From an uncultured Prevotella sp. (GTDB lineage: Bacteria; Bacteroidota; Bacteroidia; Bacteroidales; Bacteroidaceae), in the NCBI GenBank assembly GCA_900553595.1, contig USEC01000021.1:1-32914 (forward strand): a DNA stretch of 32,914 bases, read 5' to 3'. The notes beneath the pieces were generated by a model, which saw only the letters and a list, made by a program, of their open reading frames with translations, did no database searches and was not told where the DNA came from. A program made the position numbers and the translations under genes. Shown here piece by piece: positions 7,958 to 15,925 of the stretch (position 1 is the first letter of the stretch; each line of letters starts with the position of its first letter).

Positions 7958-8890
7958 TCAATCGGGAATGAGGAAGTTTATCACTTCCTGCTCCACCGTC
8001 ACTGTGAACGGTCCTACGGGTGTCTTCATGAGTCTTCCGTCAATGCCGACGAGGGCTTTCTTCGCCTCCAGAACGTTCACCTTACGCGTGCGGTATGGAT
8101 GCACGCTGCGATGATTGAGGAACTTACCGCGCAGGAACAGATATATGCCTTCAAAGAGTTGTGTCATCTCCGGGTGATACACCACCGACACATCGAGTTG
8201 CCCGTTGTACGGCACCGCATTGGGAGTCTGCCCGTAACCGAGCGAATTGCCAATGCATACGGTCATCACATTGCGCTTTATCTCGTCGGTGTTTATTTTC
8301 AGATGCATCCTGTATTCAAGCCGTTGGAACACGAGCAGTATGAAGGAGAAGAGGAATGAAAGCGTGCGCGAACCGAAGAAATGGTGTGTCTGCCGGCGCA
8401 GATTCATTATCGCCGCGATGAATCCGATGTTTATGCAGTTGAGGAAATAGCGGTGACACGCCTCGTTGCGCTTGTTGGTATATCTGATACATCCGAGGTC
8501 GATTTTCCTCACACGCCGCTTCTTGAGCCATGCAATGGTCTGTTCGACATTGCCCTCCTTGAATCCCCAGAAATGTGCGAAGTCGTTCATCATGCCGTTA
8601 GGCACCACTCCCAGCGCAACCTCGCTGCGCACTCTCGCATCAGTCTGCATCAGACAGTTCACGGCGTCGTTGAGTGCGGAGTCGCCTCCGACAATAACAA
8701 TGGTCTTGTAGCCATTGTTTATCATCATCGTCACGAGTCTATCCACGCTTTGCGTGCTCTCGCTTTGCACAAAGTCGTACTCGATGCCGTTCTCCTTCAG
8801 GCACCGTTCTATCTTCTCCCAACGGCGGTTTGGGCGGAAAGGTTCATGTTTCGGGCAGTAAAGGATGCCCCAGCGGCTTTCGTCAATCAT
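7958..8890 (-). CDS. Diacylglycerol/sphingosine kinase-family lipid kinase
   Basis: A 310-residue member of the DAGK/YegS lipid kinase family, which phosphorylates diacylglycerol or a related lipid at the inner membrane. The nucleotide-binding motif is GGDSALNDAVNCL (68-80), where the family usually reads GGDGTLNEV. The next conserved segment reads PNGMMNDFA at 97-105 in place of the usual GTGNDFA. The C-terminal half is beta-rich and ends with GIDGRLMKTPVGPFTVTV, like the family's product-site strand region. It follows the miaA-like gene by 20 bp and is probably co-transcribed with it. Natural substrate unknown: Bacteroidetes make sphingolipids, so a sphingoid substrate is possible. The altered glycine-rich motif may matter for ATP binding. 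Confidence 0.85.
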   Translation of the reverse strand: MIDESRWGILYCPKHEPFRPNRRWEKIERCLKENGIEYDFVQSESTQSVDRLVTMMINNGYKTIVIVGGDSALNDAVNCLMQTDARVRSEVALGVVPNGMMNDFAHFWGFKEGNVEQTIAWLKKRRVRKIDLGCIRYTNKRNEACHRYFLNCINIGFIAAIMNLRRQTHHFFGSRTLSFLFSFILLVFQRLEYRMHLKINTDEIKRNVMTVCIGNSLGYGQTPNAVPYNGQLDVSVVYHPEMTQLFEGIYLFLRGKFLNHRSVHPYRTRKVNVLEAKKALVGIDGRLMKTPVGPFTVTVEQEVINFLIPD

Positions 8891-8910
8891 TTTTGTTTGT
8901 GTTATCGGGA

Positions 8911-9849
8911 TTATTGTTTCTTTTCGTTCAGCTCCATTATCAGCTCCACCTTGTCATCCATCGGCAGCGAGGCGTCTATCCAATTGATGTGTATGCCCCT
9001 CCGCTCCATTCCGCGGAACCATGTCATCTGACGCTTTGCAAACTGGTGTATCGCTATTTCAAGGCGGCTGAGCATATCGTTGTATGTGGTCTTGCCTGTC
9101 ACATATTCCGTGACAAACTTGTATTCGAGTCCGTAATACATGAGCGATTCGGCACTCACTCCCTCAGCCAGCAGTCCTTTCACCTCGTCAATCATGCCCT
9201 CATGCAGACGTGCTTCGAGTCTGTCGGAAATCCGGCGGCGGCGTGTTTCCCTGTCCACATCCACGCCTATGACGAGCGAACTGATGCCGGGCATCTCGCG
9301 TTCAGGCGTGGGGTGCTGCAGGTTGTAGGTCTCTATCTCTATGGCCCGTATGGCTCTTTGCACCGTATCGACATCGCTGCGGTTGTGCATGTTGCTTCCC
9401 GTCTGTTCCTTCAGAGCCTTGAGCATTGCCGTAAGCTCGTCAAGCGACTTTGCGGAAAGGCTGTCGCGCAACTCCTGGTTCTGCGGCACCGGAGAGAGGG
9501 CGTAGCCGTTGAGCACCGCCTCGATGTAGAGTCCGGTTCCGCCACAGAGCACGGGTGTCCTGCCACGGGAGGTTATGTCGTCGTATGCCGTATGGAAATC
9601 GCGCTGATATTCAAACAGGTTATACTTGTAACCCGGCTCGGCTATATCGATAAGATGATATGGGATGTGCTTTCCGCCCACCTCGTAATCGGCAAGGTCC
9701 TTGCCCGTCCCGATGTCCATACGGCGATACACCTGGCGCGAGTCGGCACTGATTATCTCGCCGCCGATGCGACCGGCAAGGGCGGCGGCAATAGAGGTCT
9801 TCCCGCTTGCTGTGGGTCCTAAAATGGTTATCATCCTATTGTGTTCCAT
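8911..9849 (-). CDS. miaA: tRNA dimethylallyltransferase (MiaA family)
   Basis: This enzyme adds a dimethylallyl group to N6 of A37 in tRNAs that read codons starting with U. The 312 residues carry the P-loop GPTASGKT at 11-18, DSRQVYRRMDIGTGKD from D36 with the catalytic aspartate and tRNA-contact segment, and CGGTGLYIEAV at 102-112. The segment DIGTGKDLADYE replaces the DIGTAKP of most MiaA proteins. I associate that form with the second MiaA paralog found in many Bacteroidales, so another copy probably exists elsewhere in the genome. Translation could begin at the first methionine (9849) or at M6 (9834); the family start favours M6 and the difference is small. First gene of a two-gene unit with the lipid kinase. 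Confidence 0.92.
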   Translation of the reverse strand: MEHNRMITILGPTASGKTSIAAALAGRIGGEIISADSRQVYRRMDIGTGKDLADYEVGGKHIPYHLIDIAEPGYKYNLFEYQRDFHTAYDDITSRGRTPVLCGGTGLYIEAVLNGYALSPVPQNQELRDSLSAKSLDELTAMLKALKEQTGSNMHNRSDVDTVQRAIRAIEIETYNLQHPTPEREMPGISSLVIGVDVDRETRRRRISDRLEARLHEGMIDEVKGLLAEGVSAESLMYYGLEYKFVTEYVTGKTTYNDMLSRLEIAIHQFAKRQMTWFRGMERRGIHINWIDASLPMDDKVELIMELNEKKQ

Positions 9850-9872
9850 CAGTTTATGCTTGAATCAATCCA

Positions 9873-9880
9873 CAAATATA
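9873..9880 (-). promoter_or_regulatory. Candidate -7 box for the miaA unit
   Basis: TATATTTG on the minus strand, an exact TAnnTTTG match 24 bp upstream of the start codon. No clear TTTG is found 19-20 nt further upstream, so the promoter may be weak or may need an activator. Confidence 0.5.
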
Positions 9881-9977
9881 CATAAAATCCGTGGTTTTTA
9901 CCATCATTTTGGCGAAAATTCGTGAATAATCGACGGAAAAGCCGCCTCTGCGGAAGCATTTCAGCGTATTATACGAG

Positions 9978-10009
9978 AAAAGCCGCACAAGTTGTCTTGT
10001 GCGGCTTTT
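9978..10009. terminator. Terminator after gapA
   Basis: Perfect 14-bp stem (9978-9991 with 9996-10009; core AGCCGCACAAG) and a TTGT loop, flanked by short A and T runs. It lies 26 bp beyond the gapA stop on the minus strand. Its symmetry would let it work on either strand. Confidence 0.85.
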
Positions 10010-10034
10010 GTATTTATAGCGTTACGGCAAATGA

Positions 10035-11066
10035 TTAACCGTTGTGCTTCTTCATGATCTTGATGAGCTCAACTACCTTGTGAGAGTAGCCAATCTCGTT
10101 GTCGTACCAAGATACAACCTTTACGAAGTTGTCTGTGAGATATACACCTGCGTTAGCGTCGAAGATAGAAGTCAAAGCGCAGCCGAGGAAGTCTGAAGAT
10201 ACAACTGCGTCCTCAGTGTAACCGAGTACACCCTTCAACTCACCCTCAGAAGCAGCCTTCATAGCAGCGCAGATAGCCTCCTTAGAAGCGGGCTTCTTCA
10301 AGTTTACAGTCAAATCTACAACTGAAACGTCGAGAGTGGGGACACGCATAGAGATACCAGTCAGCTTGCCGTTGAGCTCAGGAATAACCTTACCTACAGC
10401 CTTAGCAGCACCAGTAGAAGAAGGAATGATGTTGCCGGCAGCAGCACGGCCACCACGCCAGTCCTTCATAGAAGGTCCGTCAACAGTCTTCTGTGTAGCT
10501 GTTGTAGAGTGAACAGTTGTCATAAGACCTGTCTCAATGCCGAAGTTGTCGTTGAGAACCTTAGCGATAGGAGCCAAGCAGTTTGTTGTGCAAGATGCGT
10601 TAGAAACGATCTTCTGGCCGTTGTACTTGTCAGTGTTTACACCGCAAACGAACATATCAGCCTGGTTGCCGTTAGCGTCAGCCTTAGAAGGAGCAGAGAG
10701 CACTACATACTTAGCACCAGCCTTGAGGTGCTTCTCAGCCTTGTCGTAAGCGAGGAACAGACCTGTAGATTCAACTACATACTCTGCACCAACCTCGTCC
10801 CACTTCAGGTTTTCGGGATCGCGCTCAGCTGTAACACGGATGTGGTTGCCGTTTACGATGAGTTCGCTCTTCTCTACGTCAGCCTCGATAGTACCGTCGA
10901 ACTGGCCGTGCATTGTATCATACTTGAGCATGTAAGCCATGTAATCTACCGGGCACAAGTCATTGATAGCTACTACCTGAACTTCCTTTGCGTTCTCAGC
11001 CTCAACTGTAGAACGGAAAACGAAACGACCGATACGGCCAAATCCGTTAATACCAATTTTAATCAT
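10035..11066 (-). CDS. gapA: Type I glyceraldehyde-3-phosphate dehydrogenase
   Basis: Central glycolytic enzyme that oxidises glyceraldehyde 3-phosphate to 1,3-bisphosphoglycerate with reduction of NAD. The 343-residue protein begins with the NAD-binding GINGFGRIGR, followed by D36 in AINDL, the acidic residue that favours NAD over NADP. The catalytic cysteine is C159 in SNASCTTNC and the catalytic histidine is H186 in TTVHSTTATQ. The C-terminus has the family segment SWYDNEIGYS. The length is normal. The gene stands alone between terminators, with an unusually long leader of about 120 nt running back to a -7 box at 11196-11203. Its codon choice is restricted compared with neighbouring genes, as expected for a highly expressed gene. 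Confidence 0.97.
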   Translation of the reverse strand: MIKIGINGFGRIGRFVFRSTVEAENAKEVQVVAINDLCPVDYMAYMLKYDTMHGQFDGTIEADVEKSELIVNGNHIRVTAERDPENLKWDEVGAEYVVESTGLFLAYDKAEKHLKAGAKYVVLSAPSKADANGNQADMFVCGVNTDKYNGQKIVSNASCTTNCLAPIAKVLNDNFGIETGLMTTVHSTTATQKTVDGPSMKDWRGGRAAAGNIIPSSTGAAKAVGKVIPELNGKLTGISMRVPTLDVSVVDLTVNLKKPASKEAICAAMKAASEGELKGVLGYTEDAVVSSDFLGCALTSIFDANAGVYLTDNFVKVVSWYDNEIGYSHKVVELIKIMKKHNG

Positions 11067-11195
11067 TTTACTTTATTTTTAATTAAAGGGTTAAATTCTA
11101 TTTTCCTAAAAACACTTTTAAACTTCGTTGTTCCTTTTCGGGGCATGAAATGATAAAATTCAATGTACCCTTGAGGATTTTTCTCTTTTCCGCTG

Positions 11196-11203
11196 CAAAG
11201 ATA
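11196..11203 (-). promoter_or_regulatory. -7 box of gapA
   Basis: TATCTTTG on the minus strand, an exact TAnnTTTG match. The -33 element is weak: TCTG with 20-nt spacing, or TTTG at 24 nt. Transcription would begin near 11189, giving a leader of about 120 nt. Confidence 0.65.
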
Positions 11204-11429
11204 ATAATTATTTTCTAATTTTGCAGACAAATACAGTATTAAATTATTTAAAAAAAATCACTATGCAATAATTAGTGCTGAAAAGGGCACAATTTGCTCA
11301 ATACAGATAGCAAAACGACCCTTTAAAACCTCTCTCAGGCTGTCGGAGAACGCACCGATGCACAATATTTGCATAAGATAGGCTGCATCTCAGCAATTTG
11401 AAGCAAGCTTCATAGCATTCGGTTTGCAC

Positions 11430-11437
11430 TATTTTTG
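11430..11437 (+). promoter_or_regulatory. -7 box of mscL
   Basis: TATTTTTG matches TAnnTTTG exactly and lies 54 nt upstream of the chosen start codon. No consensus TTTG is present at the usual distance. A start site near 11444 would lie downstream of the ATG at 11435, excluding that longer reading. Confidence 0.6.
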
Positions 11438-11491
11438 CAACAAAAAAAACAAGGAACCAACATATTTAACATTTTAACACATTTAAGGATT

Positions 11492-11923
11492 ATGAGCAAG
11501 ATTATCAGCGAATTCAAGGCGTTTGCGGTAAAAGGCAACGCTGTGGATATGGCGGTCGGTGTCATCATTGGCGGTGCTTTCGGAAAAATCGTGACATCGA
11601 TTGTGAACGACATCATTATGCCTCCCATCGGATGGCTAATAGGAGGAGTGAACTTCAGCGACCTGAAATTCGAACTGCCACAGGTGAAAATCGGCGAGGA
11701 GATAATGCCGGCTGCCACCATCAACTACGGCGCCTTCATCCAGACCATCATTGATTTCACTATCATCGCATTCTGCGTGTTCATGCTTGTCAAGGGCATC
11801 AACAAACTCGCAAGCATGAAGAAGAAGGAGGAAGAGGCTGCTCCGGCAGCGGAACCAAAGCCGACAAAGGAGGAAATGCTTCTCACAGAAATACGCGACT
11901 TACTGAAAGAGAAGAAGCAGTAA
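11492..11923 (+). CDS. mscL: Large-conductance mechanosensitive channel
   Basis: Homopentameric inner-membrane channel that opens under membrane tension and releases solutes during hypo-osmotic shock. The 143-residue protein has the near-invariant first transmembrane segment GNAVDMAVGVIIGGAFGKIV (15-34) running on to NDIIMPPIG, a periplasmic loop (about 50-77), a second transmembrane helix (about 78-102) and a charged cytoplasmic helix ending in LLTEIRDLLKEKK. The linker before that helix is rich in lysine, glutamate, alanine and proline. I start at 11492 (MSKIISEF): the frame is open upstream to 11435, but that stretch is not conserved and overlaps the promoter. AAGGA lies just before the ATG. 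Monocistronic, with a strong terminator downstream. Confidence 0.96.
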   Translation: MSKIISEFKAFAVKGNAVDMAVGVIIGGAFGKIVTSIVNDIIMPPIGWLIGGVNFSDLKFELPQVKIGEEIMPAATINYGAFIQTIIDFTIIAFCVFMLVKGINKLASMKKKEEEAAPAAEPKPTKEEMLLTEIRDLLKEKKQ

Positions 11924-11958
11924 TGCCACACGACCGACTGCAACCGGCAAGAAACAAG

Positions 11959-12013
11959 AGTGAAGGAACCGGCGACAATCCCATTACGGATTGCGTCGGT
12001 TCCTTCACTTTTA
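11959..12013 (+). terminator. Terminator after mscL
   Basis: Left arm 11959-11981 and right arm 11988-12009 pair over 21-22 positions with one bulge (perfect outer 13 bp, AGTGAAGGAACCG). A TTTTA tract follows on the plus strand. It starts 36 bp after the mscL stop. Confidence 0.85.
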
Positions 12014-12092
12014 TATACCCGCGCCCGGCAATGTTGCCCCGTCAAAACGAAACGCTAAGTCACTGAAAGCCAGCAATAAACAGTACGGTCTT

Positions 12093-12180
12093 AAAACAAG
12101 TCTTGTTTGCACTCAAAACAAGCCTTGTTTACACTCAAAAGAAGCCTTGTTTGCACTCAAAAGAAGCCTTGTTTGAAAAT
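12093..12180. repeat. Four tandem copies of a 22-bp unit with a quasi-palindromic core
   Basis: Four consecutive 22-bp units at 12093-12114, 12115-12136, 12137-12158 and 12159-12180. Each has a core AAA(C/G)AAG(C/T)CTTGTTT followed by a linker GCACTC (ACACTC in unit 2; the fourth unit diverges after the core). The core is almost self-complementary: AAACAAG and CTTGTTT around one central base. There are no spacers, so this is not CRISPR. The same core occurs at 93-110 and, in both orientations, at 23213-23296. Confidence 0.9.
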
Positions 12181-12261
12181 GAAGGAGATGTGGCATCAAA
12201 ACTGCCGAACAAGAATCCCCGGAAATGGCAGCGTATCAACCTCTGCAAAACCGTCTTTAAC

Positions 12262-12302
12262 AAAAATCGGGCAGGAACGACGCCCGTCCTTGCCCGATTT
12301 TT
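12262..12302. terminator. Terminator after the GH36 alpha-galactosidase gene
   Basis: Perfect 12-bp stem AAAAATCGGGCA/TGCCCGATTTTT (12262-12273 with 12291-12302). The A and T runs give a U tail in either direction. It is 43 bp beyond the minus-strand stop codon. Confidence 0.85.
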
Positions 12303-12345
12303 GTATATTCATGTTTTGTTTCCTTCAACGACAGCAAGCGCCGTT

Positions 12346-14532
12346 TCATTCAAACAGCACCACATGGCTTGTGGCTTCATACGGTGTGAACACCTTGATG
12401 CCAATCTTCATGAGGTAGTCGCCGCTGTAAGTCTTGCCGTTGCTCTCAATCGACGACTGCGCACCCGGCATGAGGTTTATTTCGCGCACGGTATAGGTGC
12501 GTTTGGGGTCGAGTCCCTTCAACTTCACATTCTGCTGCGGTTCCGAGAAGCGCGGATGCAGGTCGTAGGCGAAGAGCACCGCACGGCTGCCGTCCTTCTG
12601 GACATAGTTCAAAGCGCAATGGTCGCTGCCGTAAGGGGAGACAAGGCGGTACTGGTCGCCTTCAAGAATCACGGGCTTCAGCTCGTTATAGTTGGCCACT
12701 GCCTGCTGCATGAACTTGTAGTCGTCGGCGGAAAGCGACTTGAGGTCGATGTCGAAACCAAGCTTGCACATACTGCACACATCGGTGCGGAACTTCACAC
12801 TTGTCTTGCGGTTCCAGTTGGTCACATGCGAACCCATCGTCTTGGCAGGGAAGAATTTTGAGAGACTCCACTGTATGTAGATGCGTTCAAACGGGTCGGT
12901 GTCGTCGGAACACCAGAACTCGGTGAAGTATTTCAGCATAGCATAGTCCATGCGTCCGCCACCGCCCGAGCACAGCATCATCGGAAGCGTGGGATATTTG
13001 GCATGGATACGGTCGAGCACCTTGAATATTCCGCGGATGTGGTCGATGTAGAAGTTGCCCTGATTCTGTTTGTGATAGGGCGAGAAGATGTTGGTTATCA
13101 CGCTGTTGCAGTCCCATTTGAAATAGGCGACATCAGGGTTCTCGGTCATTATGCGGTCCACGATGCCGAAGACATAGTCCTGCACTTTCGGGTTGGAAAT
13201 GTCGAGAACGAGCTGATGGCGATAAAAATAGGTGTCGCGGTTGGGCTGCATAATCACCCAATCGGGATGCTTCTCAAAAAGTTCACTCTTGGGATTCACC
13301 ATCTCCGGCTCTATCCAGATGCCGAACTTCACGCCCGCCTTCTTGGCGTCGCGCACCATTCCGGGAATTCCGTCGGGCAGCTTTGTCCTGGTAGCATCCC
13401 AGTCGCCGAGTCCGGCACGGTCGTCCTTGCGCGGATATTTATTGCCAAACCATCCGTCGTCAAGCAGGAACATGTCCACGCCGAGGTCCTTGGCGTCCTT
13501 CATAAGGTCGGCAAGAGTCTGCTGGTCGAAGTTGAACGAAGTGTTCTCCCAGTTGTTGAGCAGAGTCAGACGGTCGCCGAGTCCCATGTTCACCTGATAC
13601 TTCCGCGCCCAGTCGTGCAGGTTGCGGCTTGCCTCTCCCACTCCGTTGGCACTCATGGCGAATATGAATTCGGGAGTGGTGAAGACTTCTCCGGACTTCA
13701 GGCGATAGTCCGAAGCATACGGATTGATGGCAGGGATGACACGCAGAGCACCCACGTTGTCCACTTCAAAAGTGAAGCGGAAGTTGCCGGGCCAGCCTAT
13801 CGTGCCGAGCATTACACGCCCCTCGTCCTCACGGGCAGGTGCGTCGAAGCCGAGTTCAAAGAACGGTTCCGTCTGCATTGCTGCACGGGTTCCGAGCTTT
13901 GTGTCGATTACTTTCTTACCGGTGGTGAGTTTTTCCGTCTCTGGTTGTCCCTCCCTTGCCCAATCGCTATGATAGGAAGTGAGGAAATACTGCGACGCTC
14001 TGAAATAGAGCATCGTACTGCTGTAACGGAAGAGTGTGATTGGCGACTTCTCCTTGTGCTCTATCTCGCTCCACGCCTTAATCACATTCTCCTTTGCATA
14101 AGCCACATAATGCAGACGCACCGTCACGGGATATGCCTTATCCTGCAACGTTATCACGGTCTCGACGCCGCCATCCACGGCACGCGTCGCCATGTCCTTA
14201 TAATATAAATAGGTGGTCATGTTGCCGTCGGCATGGGTTATGGCGAGTGCCGGCTCGAAGAAATCCTCCGCTCCGGAAGTGGCGCACACCTCATGCCCGC
14301 GCTTGCATACGGCACCGTCGGAGGCCGCATAGACGCTCCAGTCAAGCTTGTCGTACTCGGAAGGGTCGGTCAGACGGTCGCCAAGATACACCTGATAGAG
14401 CCGGCCGTTAGGCGCGACTTGCATCACGAGGTCGGTTGTACCGGTTGAAACCATGATTGTCTTCTGGGCTGCAAAACCCAGGACGGATGTCGCGAAAAGC
14501 AACATCAGCAAAAGCGTTCTTTTCATTTTCAT
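12346..14532 (-). CDS. Secreted GH36 alpha-galactosidase
   Basis: A 728-residue family 36 glycoside hydrolase, expected to release alpha-linked galactose from raffinose-type sugars, galactomannan or glycans. The N-terminus is a Sec signal peptide (about 1-22, ending GFAA). The beta-sandwich domain fills about 25-320. The TIM barrel carries LLDDGWFG at 356-363, GIWIEPEMVNP at 404-414, the KWDCN motif with nucleophile D474, and CSDDTDPFER at 541-550, where D543 is the likely acid/base. A beta-rich C-terminal domain closes the protein. The length is typical of GH36. It appears monocistronic, with a -7 box 18 bp upstream and a terminator downstream, and has no polysaccharide-utilisation partners in the window. 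Family assignment is firm; alpha-galactosidase activity is by family. Confidence 0.94.
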   Translation of the reverse strand: MKMKRTLLLMLLFATSVLGFAAQKTIMVSTGTTDLVMQVAPNGRLYQVYLGDRLTDPSEYDKLDWSVYAASDGAVCKRGHEVCATSGAEDFFEPALAITHADGNMTTYLYYKDMATRAVDGGVETVITLQDKAYPVTVRLHYVAYAKENVIKAWSEIEHKEKSPITLFRYSSTMLYFRASQYFLTSYHSDWAREGQPETEKLTTGKKVIDTKLGTRAAMQTEPFFELGFDAPAREDEGRVMLGTIGWPGNFRFTFEVDNVGALRVIPAINPYASDYRLKSGEVFTTPEFIFAMSANGVGEASRNLHDWARKYQVNMGLGDRLTLLNNWENTSFNFDQQTLADLMKDAKDLGVDMFLLDDGWFGNKYPRKDDRAGLGDWDATRTKLPDGIPGMVRDAKKAGVKFGIWIEPEMVNPKSELFEKHPDWVIMQPNRDTYFYRHQLVLDISNPKVQDYVFGIVDRIMTENPDVAYFKWDCNSVITNIFSPYHKQNQGNFYIDHIRGIFKVLDRIHAKYPTLPMMLCSGGGGRMDYAMLKYFTEFWCSDDTDPFERIYIQWSLSKFFPAKTMGSHVTNWNRKTSVKFRTDVCSMCKLGFDIDLKSLSADDYKFMQQAVANYNELKPVILEGDQYRLVSPYGSDHCALNYVQKDGSRAVLFAYDLHPRFSEPQQNVKLKGLDPKRTYTVREINLMPGAQSSIESNGKTYSGDYLMKIGIKVFTPYEATSHVVLFE

Positions 14533-14549
14533 TTGTATCAGTTTTAGTT

Positions 14550-14557
14550 CAAAAATA
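14550..14557 (-). promoter_or_regulatory. -7 box of the GH36 gene
   Basis: TATTTTTG on the minus strand, an exact TAnnTTTG match 18 bp upstream of the start codon. No TTTG is present at the expected -33 distance. A start about 7 nt on would leave a leader of only about 10 nt. Confidence 0.5.
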
Positions 14558-14594
14558 TATTCAAATCAGGTAAAGCTATCATAAAAGCATAAAC

Positions 14595-14639
14595 AAAAAA
14601 ATGGCAACATAGCCCCGGTATCGGAACTATGTGCCATTT
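14595..14639 (-). terminator. Terminator of the kdsA operon
   Basis: Arms 14598-14612 and 14627-14639 pair (AAATGGC, bulged A, ACATAG against CTATGTGCCATTT). Read on the minus strand, a run of seven T residues follows. It lies 12 bp beyond the stop of the phospholipase-D-like gene. Confidence 0.8.
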
Positions 14640-14650
14640 GTTTTCTATCA

Positions 14651-15916
14651 TCAGAGCCATGGAGCCAGCAGATGGGCGAACCAGCCCACGAACTTCTTCC
14701 ACGGAGTGCGGAATTCGTTCCATGTCTGCGGCGTAAGTCTGAAACTTTGCTTCTTGTCGGCGTCAAACATGTTGCTCAACTCCTTCGTAGTGCATCTGTC
14801 AATGATTACCGCATTCTCCTCATAGTCGAAGCGAAGGCTTCGCGCATTGAGGTTGGCGCTGCCCACAGTACAGAACTTCCCATCCACCATTATCACTTTG
14901 GTGTGATGGAATCCGGGCTTGTAGATATACACATCAACGCCATGTTTCATCAGTTTGTGGACATTGTAGAACACGCAATCGGGTGTCAATGGTATGTCGC
15001 TGTGTGCCGACACCATCACTTCCACCTTCACGCCACGCTTCACCGCATTGCGCAAGGCACGCTTCAATGATGAACTCAGAGTGAGATAAGGGTTTATTAT
15101 CTTTATGCTGTCAATGGCTTCGTTGATGGCATTGATGTAGAACGTGCGGATAATCTTGTTTGAAGTGAGCGGTTCGCGGTTGATTATGCCCACCATTTTA
15201 TGCCCCGCAGTAGCACAAGTGTCCGGTTTCAAACCTGTGATGTAGTCGGCACCGCGGAAGCCACGGAAGTATTGCGCACCGTGAACATTCTGTTTTGTTG
15301 TCTTGTTCCAGATGCGCAGGAATATCGATTGCAGCGTGTTCACCTCGTCACCTTCAATCCGACAATGCATATCACGCCACTCTCCCACCTGCTTCGTACC
15401 TTTGATGTAATAGTCGGCCACGTTCATTCCACCCGTGTAGGCTATCTTTCCGTCGATGACAACAATCTTCCTGTGGTCGCGATGGAACACATGATTCACC
15501 CAAGGGAAGCGCAACGGGTCGAATTCATAGATTTCAACGCCGTGGCTGCGCAACTCTTCAAGATGCCGTTTCTTCAACGGACGGTTGTTGGAGGAATTGC
15601 CGAAGCTGTCGAACAATGCCCTCACCTCAACGCCTTCACGCGCTTTCAGCACGAGTATCTCGAACAGACGGGAAGCAATGGAGTCGTTGCGGAAGTTGAA
15701 ATATTCCAGATGTACGCTGCTTTTCGCCTGACTTATGGCACTGAACATATCGTCGAATTTCTCCTGACCATTCATCAACAGCGTCACACTATTGTTGCAG
15801 GAGAACTTCACACCAGCCTCACGCAGCTTCCCGACAATAAGAGAATCACTCGTGACGGCATTCGCCAGCGAGGCGATGCAGCAGAATATAAATATAAAAA
15901 GTTGTCTTAATCTCAT
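14651..15916 (-). CDS. Phospholipase D superfamily protein, cardiolipin-synthase-like, with signal peptide
   Basis: A 421-residue protein with two HKD motifs: H148-x-K150-x4-D155 in HRDHRKIVVIDG and H338-x-K340-x4-D345 in FHHTKVIMVDG. Each is followed by the expected GG(M/S) or GSANLN segment. This is the layout of bacterial cardiolipin synthases, which join phospholipid head groups through a phosphatidyl-enzyme intermediate. The N-terminus is not the usual pair of transmembrane helices but a single Sec-type signal (about 1-20, ending LANA), so the enzyme is probably periplasmic or anchored only by that segment. It begins 9 bp after kdsD and is the last gene of the kdsA-kdsD operon, which suggests a role in outer-membrane lipid assembly. 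A secreted phospholipase or nuclease-like function is the alternative. Confidence 0.87.
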   Translation of the reverse strand: MRLRQLFIFIFCCIASLANAVTSDSLIVGKLREAGVKFSCNNSVTLLMNGQEKFDDMFSAISQAKSSVHLEYFNFRNDSIASRLFEILVLKAREGVEVRALFDSFGNSSNNRPLKKRHLEELRSHGVEIYEFDPLRFPWVNHVFHRDHRKIVVIDGKIAYTGGMNVADYYIKGTKQVGEWRDMHCRIEGDEVNTLQSIFLRIWNKTTKQNVHGAQYFRGFRGADYITGLKPDTCATAGHKMVGIINREPLTSNKIIRTFYINAINEAIDSIKIINPYLTLSSSLKRALRNAVKRGVKVEVMVSAHSDIPLTPDCVFYNVHKLMKHGVDVYIYKPGFHHTKVIMVDGKFCTVGSANLNARSLRFDYEENAVIIDRCTTKELSNMFDADKKQSFRLTPQTWNEFRTPWKKFVGWFAHLLAPWL

Positions 15917-15925
15917 GCCAATGCG

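Larger units (their letters stand above)
11067..11491. other. Divergent intergenic region between gapA and mscL
   Basis: No gene seen. 11067-11189 is the probable untranslated leader of gapA (minus strand), rich in T and A. The gapA -7 box lies at 11196-11203 and the mscL -7 box at 11430-11437. Between them, 11282-11324 can fold as a weak nested hairpin (AAAGGG/CCCTTT around TTTGC/GCAAA). I see nothing else interpretable. Confidence 0.6.
11924..12345. other. Intergenic region between mscL and the GH36 gene
   Basis: No gene. It holds the mscL terminator (11959-12013), the short-repeat tandem array (12093-12180) and the terminator at 12262-12302. Open frames that cross it exist only because the repeat lacks stop codons in some frames. 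Confidence 0.7.

Noticed and set aside
12093..12180. Possible CRISPR array
   Set aside because: Units are directly abutting 22-mers with no variable spacers, and there are no cas genes in the window.
12103..12861. Open frame starting in the short-repeat array
   Set aside because: The array lacks stops in two frames by chance, and the rest is antisense to the GH36 gene.
13003..14208. 401-residue plus-strand open frame inside the GH36 gene
   Set aside because: It runs antisense to a protein with all GH36 motifs. Its composition (His, Val, Arg rich) and lack of motifs mark it as a shadow.
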